From Methanobacteriota archaeon (lineage in GTDB: Archaea > Methanobacteriota > Methanobacteria > Methanobacteriales > Methanobacteriaceae): a stretch of 64,000 bases of DNA. The notes beneath the pieces are model-generated. The model searched no databases, was not told the DNA's origin, and worked only from the letters and a program-made list of their open reading frames with translations. The position numbers and the translations under genes are program-made. This document shows, one piece after another, positions 8,066-16,389 of the stretch. The stretch lies in the NCBI GenBank assembly GCA_029556335.1, contig JAKQFA010000028.1, positions 62,501-126,500 on the forward strand, read 5' to 3'. Positions within the stretch are counted from its first letter, which is position 1; each line of letters opens with the position of its first letter.

Positions 8066-9280
8066 TTAATATAATCCGCCATTTAAAAAATTGCGTATCT
8101 TATCTGAAGTAGATTGATGTAGCCTCCTGATAACTGCCTTTCCATTTCGAACATCCACTACAGTGGCAATTACCCCTAAACTCCTCAAATATCGTGCGAA
8201 ATCTTCAGCTTCATCTGGACTGTCCACTTCTATTAGCAGATCCTCGGCGGCTACTTTATCATCAGATATTATTCGTATGGTCTCCAGCATGGGTTGAAGG
8301 ATGGATTCTCCTATCCTATGCGCCCTTAATTTTATTTCTGCATCGGATTTATCCATCTCAAATGATTGGAATCCTTCCCGGATCACTCTACTAAAGAAGA
8401 ATGCCTGTCCCAGATCAAAGGGATAGCTGAAGGCGTACTCCAGTTCTGAAACATGGGCCTGCGAAGAGGTGTACTTTAAGGGTTGTATTTTCATATTCGG
8501 ATCCTTCATCACCACTCCTTCACGATCTTCTTCTCCCATTTTTTTTACGATATCCAGAATTTCACCGGCGGCTTCTGATTTATCGTAGATTCCGAAGAAT
8601 TTAACGGTGGGGAGTCCATATTCCTCAAGCAACTTCCTCTTTTCCAGGATGGGCCAGGGTTGGTTGGTGTTTTTTTCACGAACATCGAATATTCTGAATC
8701 CTAATTTGCCAATTTCGGGGTAGTAATGGGATACGTAGGGGTTATCAGTCCCTACCATTTCGCCACAGAGAACTGAGTGGGGGTGATGGTTAAAAAATTC
8801 TTCCATATCCATTAACTCATTGGCCTTTTTGGTGGTGTAGGGACATATGAAGCCACCCCTGGTGAAAGCCAGTGTTTGATTATTAATTCTGGCTATTCGC
8901 ACGTTATACCCATTCATCTTTTCTTCCAGAGCAATTTCACCCTTAAAATACTTTTTTAGTACTGGTTCGAGTAGTAGAGTCCTTCGTATCTTGGGAAATC
9001 CCCTTATTACCTCGACATTTTTCCCTAAAGAAACCATGGTTCCGGCTTCTATATGACCTATACTCTTACGTAATTGGATGGCATTCAATCCGTATTCACT
9101 GTAAAACTTAACATTACCCCTATCAAAAGATCCTTTAAGCTGTTTAGGACTTAATTGAAGTATTTCTGGAAGTTCTAGTTCAATAAAGTCCTTTAAACTT
9201 ATCTGTGTATTTGATTTGTATTCAAAAAAAAATTGTTCGGGGAATTTCCTCCCCCTTTCAGGCTGCATAGTTAAAACCAC
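8066..9280 (-). CDS. Archaeal ATP-dependent RNA ligase (Rnl3 family)
   Basis: Homologue of the Methanothermobacter/Pyrococcus RNA ligase that seals or circularises single-stranded RNA through a lysyl-AMP intermediate. Nucleotidyltransferase motifs are present: motif I EEKMNGYNVR (lysine about residue 121), motif III-like LGFRIFDVRE, motif IV DREGVVMKDP and motif V LKYTSSQ. The C-terminal dimerisation domain ends in VVDVRNGKAVIRRLHQS. Length matches the family. The start is uncertain: the GTG at 9280 and an ATG at 9268 are both possible and neither has a clear binding site. It lies just downstream of the CBS-gene array. Confidence 0.9.
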   Translation of the reverse strand: MVLTMQPERGRKFPEQFFFEYKSNTQISLKDFIELELPEILQLSPKQLKGSFDRGNVKFYSEYGLNAIQLRKSIGHIEAGTMVSLGKNVEVIRGFPKIRRTLLLEPVLKKYFKGEIALEEKMNGYNVRIARINNQTLAFTRGGFICPYTTKKANELMDMEEFFNHHPHSVLCGEMVGTDNPYVSHYYPEIGKLGFRIFDVREKNTNQPWPILEKRKLLEEYGLPTVKFFGIYDKSEAAGEILDIVKKMGEEDREGVVMKDPNMKIQPLKYTSSQAHVSELEYAFSYPFDLGQAFFFSRVIREGFQSFEMDKSDAEIKLRAHRIGESILQPMLETIRIISDDKVAAEDLLIEVDSPDEAEDFARYLRSLGVIATVVDVRNGKAVIRRLHQSTSDKIRNFLNGGLY

Positions 9281-9301
9281 AAGGATGGAATAAGGGATTA
9301 G

Positions 9302-10117
9302 TCAATCCTTTTCCAGCTCAGCCATGAGTTGTAGGATGTTGGTTTTGGTTATGATACCCTCCATCCCTTCACCCATAACCAAAAGGCCACTTAATCCATT
9401 TTTTAGCATGAACGATGCGGCTTCATCGATGGTGGCATCTTTGTTGATGGTTTTAACGTTCTGGGTCATAACATCCTCCACCAGGAGGTTTCTGATTCGA
9501 GATGCCTTGTACTTGTCTGGTACCACCTTTCGGAAGGATATCATGGCCATGGCAATGTCCTTGGCAGTGAGTATTCCCTGGATATCCTCATCCTCAGTTA
9601 CTATAACCCGCCCCAGATCATCATCGATGATGACCCTGCGGGCGTGGACCAACCTATCCTGGGGCGATACTGTTATGATTTCCTTATTCATGTACTTTTC
9701 AACCTTGATTTCGTTGAATGGCCGACCCTGACAGGTATCCATGAAGTCTGATTTGGTGATCATGCCCACCAGTTCTCCGTTGTTAACAACTGGAAGCCCG
9801 CCTATCCTATTTTCCAGCATCATCTGTGCTGCTGCTCCCAGGTTTTTATCACTGCCCACCGTTACTGGAGAAGAAGTCATCACCGTAGAAATGTGAAAAT
9901 GGGATGGGGGTAAATTTCCGTATTTGGATGATCCCAGATGCGCGGCAATATCCTTTTCCGTGATTATACCCACCAATTCTTTTTGATGTTTATGGTTGGT
10001 GTTCACCACTGGTAGGCGAGATACTTTGTGTTTTTTCATTGACTTGAGGGCGTCGTGAATGTTCTGGTCTTTATCAATCACTACCACTTTTTTGGACATT
10101 ATATTCTTTACATGCAT
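9302..10117 (-). CDS. Four-CBS-domain protein (array member 1)
   Basis: A 271-residue protein made of two Bateman modules, four CBS domains at about 1-60, 73-127, 138-190 and 212-265, each opening with the DVM/NIM-type motif (VKNIMSKKVVVID, ISTVMTSSPVTVG, VEKYMNKEIITVS, VEDVMTQNVKTIN). CBS pairs usually sense adenosine nucleotides or SAM. No catalytic domain is attached, although such proteins were once called IMP-dehydrogenase-related. GAGGGGAT precedes the ATG. Last gene of a five-gene array. Confidence 0.88.
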   Translation of the reverse strand: MHVKNIMSKKVVVIDKDQNIHDALKSMKKHKVSRLPVVNTNHKHQKELVGIITEKDIAAHLGSSKYGNLPPSHFHISTVMTSSPVTVGSDKNLGAAAQMMLENRIGGLPVVNNGELVGMITKSDFMDTCQGRPFNEIKVEKYMNKEIITVSPQDRLVHARRVIIDDDLGRVIVTEDEDIQGILTAKDIAMAMISFRKVVPDKYKASRIRNLLVEDVMTQNVKTINKDATIDEAASFMLKNGLSGLLVMGEGMEGIITKTNILQLMAELEKD

Positions 10118-10140
10118 TTTTGCATCCCCTCGTTTGATTA

Positions 10141-10983
10141 TTACTGAATTCCGCGGATCAGATCGGTTTTAGTGATGATTCCCACCAGTTCTTCATTATT
10201 TACCACCGGCAATCCGCTGATTTTATTTTCCATCATCATTTGTGCTGCCCGGGATGCATCTTCATCCATCTGAATCGTTACCAGGTGGTTGCTCATGATA
10301 TCACCTGCAGTTAGCATTGATACTTCTCGGACATTTTTCTTGTCCAGGCCCTCGGTTTTTCTAAGGAAGTATATTTTTTCCACACTGACTCCTGTTTCCG
10401 GATCTTCCACGTTTGCAAAGGAAATGTTGGCCGGGGTGATGATGCCAATGGGCAGGCTGTCCCTTATTACGATAACTTTACCGATGTTTTTTTCTTCCAT
10501 AACACTTATGACGTGACCAATACTGTGGTTTTCATTCACAGTTATCACATCACCAGTCATTAGATCAGATACTTTCCATCGGCCCCCTAATTTTTCGCTG
10601 TAAAACTGCATGATATCAGTTTTAGTGATTATACCGGCCAGGCCATCTTCATCCACCACAGGAATGGAACTGATGTTATTTTTTATCATCAACTCCACTG
10701 CATCCCTTATTCCCTTATTGGGCGTGGTTGTAATTGGATTGGAAGTCATTACCCTGCGGATGGATATCTTGTCTATGGGTCTTCGCCTCCAGGCCGGACT
10801 TTTACCACCCATTTTGCGAGTAAGATCTTTTTCTGTAACCACACCCACTGGAATTTCCTGGTTGTCCAGAACCACAATACGGCTGAAACCATGTTTTAGC
10901 ATTAGATTACGGGCATGGCTGACTTGCTCGTTATCTTGCATTACAACGACTTCCTCGTTCATAACATCCTTAATTTTTATCAT
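10141..10983 (-). CDS. Four-CBS-domain protein (array member 2)
   Basis: A 280-residue stand-alone protein with four CBS domains, opening at IKDVMNEEVVVM, IRRVMTSNPITTT, VSDLMTGDVITVN and AGDIMSNHLVTIQ. The linker between domains three and four (ETGVSVEKIYFLRKTEG) is longer than the others. AGGGGATGAT upstream supports the ATG. It follows the next array member by 34 bases and precedes member 1 by 23 bases, so all are likely on one transcript. Ligand unknown; adenosine nucleotides are the usual guess for the family. Confidence 0.88.
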   Translation of the reverse strand: MIKIKDVMNEEVVVMQDNEQVSHARNLMLKHGFSRIVVLDNQEIPVGVVTEKDLTRKMGGKSPAWRRRPIDKISIRRVMTSNPITTTPNKGIRDAVELMIKNNISSIPVVDEDGLAGIITKTDIMQFYSEKLGGRWKVSDLMTGDVITVNENHSIGHVISVMEEKNIGKVIVIRDSLPIGIITPANISFANVEDPETGVSVEKIYFLRKTEGLDKKNVREVSMLTAGDIMSNHLVTIQMDEDASRAAQMMMENKISGLPVVNNEELVGIITKTDLIRGIQ

Positions 10984-11017
10984 ATTATATCATCCCCTAG
11001 GATGGGACTATTTTTGG

Positions 11018-11959
11018 TTAGCCTTTAATTGCGTTTAGTATGTCTCTTTCAGTGATTATTCCCTGAATTATGCCATTTTTAATTACGGGAAGACCGCCAA
11101 TTCCTTTGTCATTCATTAATTCACAGGTGTTTCCTAGTCGAGTCATGGGCTCCACTGAAATAACTTGGTCTTCCATAATTTCGGTGATGGTGGTGTTTAA
11201 AACATCCTCCGCACTGTTGGTGATCATTCTATCAAAGGCCTGGTTTTTACCCAGGAACTCCAGTACATCGGTGGCTGTAACTATGCCCACTAGCTTCTCA
11301 TTCTCGGGATGGGGTGTTTTTCTATCTTCTCCCACCACTGGTATCCTGCGGAGTCGGTTGCGTACCATTATCTTAGAGGCACCTTCTATTCTGGTTCCAG
11401 GGGTGGTGGTAATGACCTTTTTGGTCATGAAGTCCTCCACCAATTCATCGGTTAAAACTCCAGCCAGGAGCATCACAAAGTCTCTCTCAGAAACAATTCC
11501 ATTGACTTTATATTCTGAATCGACTATGGGTAAAGCTCCAATTCCCTTATTGATCATTTCTTCCACAGCTTGGGTAATGGAACTTTTGGTGGTGAGTACC
11601 TCCACCTCCCGGGTCATTATTTCCTTCACTGACTCGTTAACTGCAGCAGGGAAATTATCCTGGTATTTTTCTTCCAGGATCTTGTACTTATCTCCTCCTC
11701 CCAGAAAGTCCAAGATATCCATGGAGGTCACTATTCCCAGCAACTTGTCTGTGCCAGGATCGGTTATAGGAAGCCTTCTGAACTTGTTTTTTACCATTAT
11801 TTCCGCTGCTTCCTTGATGGTGGCTGTTTGAGGTGCAGTAACCACATTCTTTTTGGCTATGCTCATCACGTCTCCATCATGCTCTGAGGCACGGGTTTTA
11901 AATTCCACAGGACCGCGGTCCATGGATTTTACCAGGTTTATGGTTTGTTTCTTCCTCAT
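11018..11959 (-). CDS. Four-CBS-domain protein (array member 3)
   Basis: A 313-residue protein with four CBS domains and an N-terminal extension of about 30 residues (KKQTINLVKSMDRGPVEF). Domain openings include VKEIMTREVEVLT, VEDFMTKKVITTT and ITEIMEDQVISVE; the first is degenerate (VMSIAKKNVVTAP). AGAGGTG precedes the ATG. Like its neighbours it lacks any catalytic or DNA-binding domain. Confidence 0.87.
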   Translation of the reverse strand: MRKKQTINLVKSMDRGPVEFKTRASEHDGDVMSIAKKNVVTAPQTATIKEAAEIMVKNKFRRLPITDPGTDKLLGIVTSMDILDFLGGGDKYKILEEKYQDNFPAAVNESVKEIMTREVEVLTTKSSITQAVEEMINKGIGALPIVDSEYKVNGIVSERDFVMLLAGVLTDELVEDFMTKKVITTTPGTRIEGASKIMVRNRLRRIPVVGEDRKTPHPENEKLVGIVTATDVLEFLGKNQAFDRMITNSAEDVLNTTITEIMEDQVISVEPMTRLGNTCELMNDKGIGGLPVIKNGIIQGIITERDILNAIKG

Positions 11960-12051
11960 CTATACACCTCTTATGAGATACTAATCTTAATAACACTATA
12001 AATTCTTAGAACAAGTTTTTATACCCAAATTTAAAGATGAAATCTGGATAT

Positions 12052-12867
12052 TCACCCTGTATATGACCATAAAATATCTTCCCTTGAAACTATACCAATC
12101 AAATCTGATTCTTTAGCTCTTTGGGGTTCTTTTTTGATATATATTGGATTTTCTACAACGGGTAAGCGCCCCACATTAAATTCCAACATTATTTGTGCTG
12201 TTTTGCTTGTGGGAGTTAGGGGGGTGACCACCAGGGGTGGGGTTTTCATGATCTTTTCCACAGTGGCTGAACGTCTCATATCCCCAGATTCCCGATTGAT
12301 TCGGATGTTACCTGAGTCAATAATATCTTTCCTGGTTATAATTCCCACTAATTTATTTTTTTTCAATACAGGAAGGCCAGAAAAGCCATTATCATCCATT
12401 CGGTTCCATACTCGTGATATGAGTTCATGCTGATCACAAGTAACCACTTCCGGAGTATACACATCCATAATTGTTTCTTTAACCGGTTTTATTCCCTTGG
12501 AAACAAAGTATCCTAGAAGATCAGCCACCGTGACTATACCCACCAATTTCATGTTCTCGATGGATTCTACCACTGGTGCATAGACTTGGCCGGCGACCAG
12601 TAAGTTCCGGGCTAAATCTTTGATCCCCATATGTGGAGTGGCAATAACCTGAGGATGTTCCATAATTCCACGAGCATCGATGTTGGATTTGGTAGATGAA
12701 ATACTTAACATATCCCCGCGGGTTATAACTCCTTCTAATCGATTATTAGATATAACTGGTATGGATCTGAAGCCTTCATTCCTAAAAAGTGATCTAACGT
12801 GAGTAGCATGGGCTTCTGAAGATACAGTTACTGGATCATGAGTCATTACATTACCAACAGTGGGCAA
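12052..12867 (-). CDS. Four-CBS-domain protein (array member 4), TTG start
   Basis: A 271-residue protein with four CBS domains (openings VGNVMTHDPVTVS, ARGIMEHPQVIAT, IMDVYTPEVVTCD, VEKIMKTPPLVVT). The frame is open far upstream, but that extension overlaps array member 5 in another frame and does not look like a CBS protein. The TTG at 12867 is chosen: GAGGGGG lies six bases before it, its product begins LPTVGNVMTHDP, and the length then equals that of its siblings. Initiation at the ATG of MTHDP would cut the first CBS strand. Confidence 0.82.
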   Translation of the reverse strand: MPTVGNVMTHDPVTVSSEAHATHVRSLFRNEGFRSIPVISNNRLEGVITRGDMLSISSTKSNIDARGIMEHPQVIATPHMGIKDLARNLLVAGQVYAPVVESIENMKLVGIVTVADLLGYFVSKGIKPVKETIMDVYTPEVVTCDQHELISRVWNRMDDNGFSGLPVLKKNKLVGIITRKDIIDSGNIRINRESGDMRRSATVEKIMKTPPLVVTPLTPTSKTAQIMLEFNVGRLPVVENPIYIKKEPQRAKESDLIGIVSREDILWSYTG

Positions 12868-12868
12868 A

Positions 12869-13429
12869 TTATTCCCCCTCAAGATCTTCCTTGCATTCTT
12901 CACAGACAAACTTACCATCAAATTCATCCAAGAACTCGACGTAGTTACCGCATACTTCACAAGCACCGGGCACTGATTCTGGATTGTTGGAATAATCCAA
13001 TGAAGTCTCCATCCTGGCGTTCTCCACCAGTATCTCCGTGAGTTCTGGGGAGACACTGACCACATCAGTAGTGGTGAGAATTCCAACTAAAACACCGTTA
13101 TTAACTACGGGAAGTCTTCTGATATTATTTTTAGCCATTACTCTGGCAGCTTCGTTCAATTCACTTCCCGGGTGAACTCTTATAAGGTTTTGAGTCATAA
13201 GATCGCCGACTTGTATTTGGCTGGCCTTTAAGTCCTTGGATACTACCTTGGCGATTATGTCACTTTCTGTAATCAGTCCCTCAGGTTCTGCGTTGCTTTT
13301 AATGATGAGGCTTCCAATATTCCTCTCGGTCATTATTCTTGCTGCTTCGGCAACGCTGGTCTGGGGTTCTACGGTTATAACTCTTGATGTCATTGCGTCG
13401 TGTACTGTGACCTTGGTATCCATTTCCAT
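12869..13429 (-). CDS. CBS-domain pair with C-terminal zinc ribbon (array member 5)
   Basis: A 186-residue protein with two CBS domains (VHDAMTSRVITVE and VGDLMTQNLIRVH) followed by a zinc ribbon with two CxxC pairs (CEVCGNYVEF, then GKFVCEECKEDLE). The ribbon may bind metal or nucleic acid and sets this member apart. GGAGG precedes the ATG. It is first of the CBS array and follows queE by 11 bases, so the array may share a transcript with the 7-deazaguanine genes. Confidence 0.88.
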   Translation of the reverse strand: MEMDTKVTVHDAMTSRVITVEPQTSVAEAARIMTERNIGSLIIKSNAEPEGLITESDIIAKVVSKDLKASQIQVGDLMTQNLIRVHPGSELNEAARVMAKNNIRRLPVVNNGVLVGILTTTDVVSVSPELTEILVENARMETSLDYSNNPESVPGACEVCGNYVEFLDEFDGKFVCEECKEDLEGE

Positions 13430-13440
13430 TTCAAAACCTC

Positions 13441-14142
13441 CTATCTCAGGCCCAGAAGTTTGTGTACCTGGGGTATGGTCAATACATCCAGATGTTTACC
13501 TGTTTCTGCAGAGATCCCTAATAATTTGCTCTGGCAATGCGCCCAATTTTCCAGTGGACTCGCTGGTTGAAGCACCATGAGAAGTTTTGAGGATTTTTGA
13601 ACATCCTGCTTAACCCTGGAGGCTATCCAACCAATTTCGTCCTCTGATGTGCTGGGCAGTACCACCACTTTACAGTAAGTATTTATCCCCTCATCTATTA
13701 ATAGGTTTATGGATTCTAGTTCCCGTTGAAAGAGATTTTCCCAATCAAGAACTGCTTCATGTCCAGGTAATTTAATATCCACCGATGCATAGCTCAAATA
13801 ATCCACTATTTTTTTAAGTTCACCCGGTAATGACCCATTGGTTTCCAATAAACAGGTTAATCTATTTTTTTTTAAAAACTTTTTTATAAAGTCAACGTTT
13901 AGTAGTGGTTCTCCCCCAGTTAAGGAAATTGAATGCAGATCAGGTGTTTTTAGATCCTCAATTTTCTGGTATAGAAGAGCAGAGGATATATCATACCCTG
14001 CCTTTACATCCCTGCTTTGTGGTGTGTCACAGTAATTACAGTGAAGATTGCAGCCAGCAAATCTTACGAATATCTGTCGTCGGCCTAAAAGAGTTCCTTC
14101 ACCCTGTATGCTGGAGAAAACTTCACATATACGAGTATTAAA
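13441..14142 (-). CDS. queE: 7-carboxy-7-deazaguanine synthase (QueE), no canonical start codon
   Basis: Radical-SAM enzyme that makes 7-carboxy-7-deazaguanine from carboxytetrahydropterin, on the route to preQ0 and archaeosine in tRNA. The frame reads EVFSSIQGEGTLLGRRQIFV, then the cluster motif FAGCNLHCNYCDTP (CX3CX2C), SLTGGEPLLN and LLETNGSLPG; all conserved parts are intact, about 230 residues. An in-frame TAA sits at 14145-14143, right after a strong GGAGGG site, and between it and the conserved core there is no ATG, GTG or TTG; the next is the TTG in LLETNG. The coordinates run from the codon after the TAA. Either a non-standard start (for example ATA at 14130) is used or a base is wrong. 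Confidence 0.85.
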   Translation of the reverse strand, partial: FNTRICEVFSSIQGEGTLLGRRQIFVRFAGCNLHCNYCDTPQSRDVKAGYDISSALLYQKIEDLKTPDLHSISLTGGEPLLNVDFIKKFLKKNRLTCLLETNGSLPGELKKIVDYLSYASVDIKLPGHEAVLDWENLFQRELESINLLIDEGINTYCKVVVLPSTSEDEIGWIASRVKQDVQKSSKLLMVLQPASPLENWAHCQSKLLGISAETGKHLDVLTIPQVHKLLGLR

Positions 14143-14161
14143 TTAAATCCCTCCAGATTCA

Positions 14162-14641
14162 TTAAGTTCTAAAGGTATAGTGGGCTCCTTGTCCAATTCC
14201 CTCGTTAACACATATCTCCACACCCTCGATATTAACACCTAAATCTTCCAGGGCCTGGTGGACATAATGGGCAAAGAAGCGAGATAATTCCTCTGCTGAG
14301 GTAGAGGTGATGGGGAGTAAACAGCAGTCTTCATTGGGAAGCACATAATTTTTGGAACCAATGGAAAATTCCAGGGATTCATCCATATTCGTAAATGTGA
14401 TCTGGTCACTTTCAAGGGGTAAAAGAACTTTGTGGTCCAGTTTCTTACATAATTTTCTCACAATGGCCTTCACCGCTTTGAAATCCACCACAAATCCAAA
14501 TTGTCCACTGCGCTCTCCCTCCACTACCACGTCCACGTGGTAAGAGTGGCCGTGTATACCTCCACAGAATTCGTGGCCCGGGATCATGTGGGCTGATGCG
14601 AAGCGTAAATTGGCGTGAATACCATTAATAACTATTTTCAT
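14162..14641 (-). CDS. queD: 6-carboxytetrahydropterin synthase (QueD/PTPS family)
   Basis: Converts dihydroneopterin triphosphate to 6-carboxytetrahydropterin, the substrate of QueE. The 159-residue protein shows the zinc-binding histidines in FASAHMIPGHEFCGGIHGHSY (shown in two parts in the family: FASAH and HGHSY), the catalytic Cys in the C-x3-HGH arrangement typical of QueD, and the C-terminal catalytic Glu in GVEICVNEGIGQGAHY. ATG at 14641 preferred over the GTG at 14650 because GGGGTG lies upstream of it. The queE site begins a few bases after its stop. Confidence 0.9.
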   Translation of the reverse strand: MKIVINGIHANLRFASAHMIPGHEFCGGIHGHSYHVDVVVEGERSGQFGFVVDFKAVKAIVRKLCKKLDHKVLLPLESDQITFTNMDESLEFSIGSKNYVLPNEDCCLLPITSTSAEELSRFFAHYVHQALEDLGVNIEGVEICVNEGIGQGAHYTFRT

Positions 14642-14652
14642 ACATATCACCC

Positions 14653-15243
14653 CTAAAACACTCTTGTTTTAGATATATCCTCTTCTATTGTATATAATTC
14701 CATTTTATAAGCTTTATAAATTTTTTCTGCAATGTTTTGTGTTTTTTCATTGTCCAAATCCTCAATCCAGTCTTTGAGCCCCGCGGTGGTAACATCCTCC
14801 GGGGTTCCTTCTGTGGTTAGGTTTACTCCAAAGTGGATCTTCATACTGCTGGCAGAGCAAGTGGCTATGGATACTGAAAGCTTTCCCGGACCTATGAAAA
14901 TATCATCACCCTTTCTTTGAATCTTAAGACCCATCTGTTCCAGGACATCTTTGACAATGGTGACCAGGAGTCTCTGACGATGATAACATAGACGCAGATC
15001 TGCAGGTTGAATATCGAAATGTTCCACTATCAAGTGTAACATCTTGTCAGATCTTATCTCCAACCCCACATCTTCATAATCTAAGATTTCGTTGTTTTCC
15101 AGTTTCATGGGGCCTATCCATGATATTATGCTGGAACCTTTGATATTGAAATTTTTTAATGCCCACATAGGCTCTATTTGACTCCCATCATAAAGAATGG
15201 AGTCTTTTAATCCCTTGTATTTCATAAATTCACACTTATGCAT
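14653..15243 (-). CDS. DUF366 family protein
   Basis: A 196-residue protein of a conserved archaeal and bacterial family without an assigned reaction (DUF366). Recognisable parts are LYDGSQIEPMWAL, ISWIGPMKLE, FDIQPADLRLCYHRQRLLV and IATCSASSMKIHFGVNLT. It lies directly upstream of queD and queE in the same direction, with the end of this gene only 11 bases from the queD start, which suggests a role linked to deazaguanine or folate-like metabolism. That link is inference from position. Confidence 0.8.
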   Translation of the reverse strand: MHKCEFMKYKGLKDSILYDGSQIEPMWALKNFNIKGSSIISWIGPMKLENNEILDYEDVGLEIRSDKMLHLIVEHFDIQPADLRLCYHRQRLLVTIVKDVLEQMGLKIQRKGDDIFIGPGKLSVSIATCSASSMKIHFGVNLTTEGTPEDVTTAGLKDWIEDLDNEKTQNIAEKIYKAYKMELYTIEEDISKTRVF

Positions 15244-15285
15244 GGCTTCTTAATAGTCCTTCTCATGACTATCATATTGACTACC

Positions 15286-15294
15286 ATATTTAAT
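15286..15294 (+). promoter_or_regulatory. TATA box in the divergent gap before the nucleotidyltransferase
   Basis: ATATTTAAT, centred about 31 bases before the ATG at 15321. No Shine-Dalgarno site lies before that ATG, so the transcript is probably leaderless or nearly so. The 77-base gap also has to hold the promoter for the leftward DUF366-queD-queE unit. Confidence 0.45.
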
Positions 15295-15320
15295 AATGTT
15301 GCAAATCACTAAATCTATTC

Positions 15321-16358
15321 ATGAGAGCCAGACCCCGAGACTTTATCTACACCCAGGATGACCTCTTCTTGGCCACCACCAATTATCTACATCCTGATGA
15401 CAGGATACTTGCCTTTTTAAGGTACATTCCTAAAGAAGATGGTGAAAGGTCGCGTAATAACGCTCGATATACAAAAGTAGACTCCAATCAAGCTTATGAA
15501 TATCTAAAAGATTTTTTCCCTAACTACATTTTCAAATGCGATTTAAGCCAAGTAGAAATGATGGGAGTCCCAAATAATCGGGTTAAAGATATATTAAAAC
15601 CCGAAAAACGACTTAAAGAGATTATGCAATCTTGGTTTGATGGTGATTTAGAGGATCAGCTCCTTCAGAAGGTGGTGATAGTAGCGGAATTCTTTCAGGA
15701 TGAAGCCAATATTCCCCCATCACATATGGGTATTTCCGGCTCTATCTTGCCCGGGTTATATGATCCAGGTGTTTCAGACATCGACTTTGTTGTATATGGC
15801 CTTAAAAATCATGAAAGAGCTATGGAAGCTTTTTTTCAAATTAAAGATAATCCTAATTATCCATTAGATGCCATTGGAGAGGATTATTGGCTAAAACTGT
15901 ATGAAAAAAGGATCAAAGATTCTTCACTTAGTTTCCAGGAGTTCCAGTGGTATGAAAATCGTAAAAACAATCGGGGTGTGGTTTCTGGAACGCTCTTTGA
16001 CATTCTGGCCACCAGAGACTGGTCAGAAATAGAAGGTATTTATGGAGATGAAGTTTACGAAGCACTGGGAGACTCTGAAATTGAGTGTACTGTTAAAAAC
16101 GCCATTGCCTCCTTTGACAACCCGGCCATCTACGAGGTGGAGGATGTGAAAATATTGAATGGACCAACAGCCCCCATAACCCAAGTAGCTTCATACACCC
16201 ATACTTATGCTGGTCAAGCCGTGGCTGGTGAGAGGATTCTGGTTAAAGGAAAATTGGAAAAGGTCACTGGTAAAAAAACAGTCCATCGTTTGATAGTGGG
16301 TACCACCCGTGAATCCGTGGGAGAGTATATTAAGTTAAAAAGTTTGGAGATAACCTAG
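15321..16358 (+). CDS. Predicted nucleotidyltransferase (COG1665-like)
   Basis: A 345-residue archaeal protein with a Pol-beta-type nucleotidyltransferase signature, GISGSILPGLYDPGVSDID followed by FVVYG: the GS motif and the first two metal-binding aspartates (DID). The N-terminal part (YTQDDLFLATTNYLHPDDRI) is typical of this archaeal family. The C-terminal part (APITQVASYTHTYAGQAV, then AGERILVKGKLEKV) looks like a beta-rich domain. Substrate unknown. The start appears leaderless. Followed after 7 bases by hom or its upstream start codons. Confidence 0.75.
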   Translation: MRARPRDFIYTQDDLFLATTNYLHPDDRILAFLRYIPKEDGERSRNNARYTKVDSNQAYEYLKDFFPNYIFKCDLSQVEMMGVPNNRVKDILKPEKRLKEIMQSWFDGDLEDQLLQKVVIVAEFFQDEANIPPSHMGISGSILPGLYDPGVSDIDFVVYGLKNHERAMEAFFQIKDNPNYPLDAIGEDYWLKLYEKRIKDSSLSFQEFQWYENRKNNRGVVSGTLFDILATRDWSEIEGIYGDEVYEALGDSEIECTVKNAIASFDNPAIYEVEDVKILNGPTAPITQVASYTHTYAGQAVAGERILVKGKLEKVTGKKTVHRLIVGTTRESVGEYIKLKSLEIT

Positions 16359-16389
16359 CAAGATAATGCTATTTTACGAGATGATGCTT

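Noticed and set aside
11070..11831. A 253-codon open frame on the plus strand opposite CBS array member 3
   Set aside because: It is antisense to a clear four-CBS protein, has Ser/Thr/Ile-rich shadow composition and no ribosome site.
12868..13086. An N-terminal extension of 73 residues for CBS array member 4
   Set aside because: It overlaps member 5 in another frame, is not CBS-like, and the TTG at 12867 has a near-perfect ribosome site.
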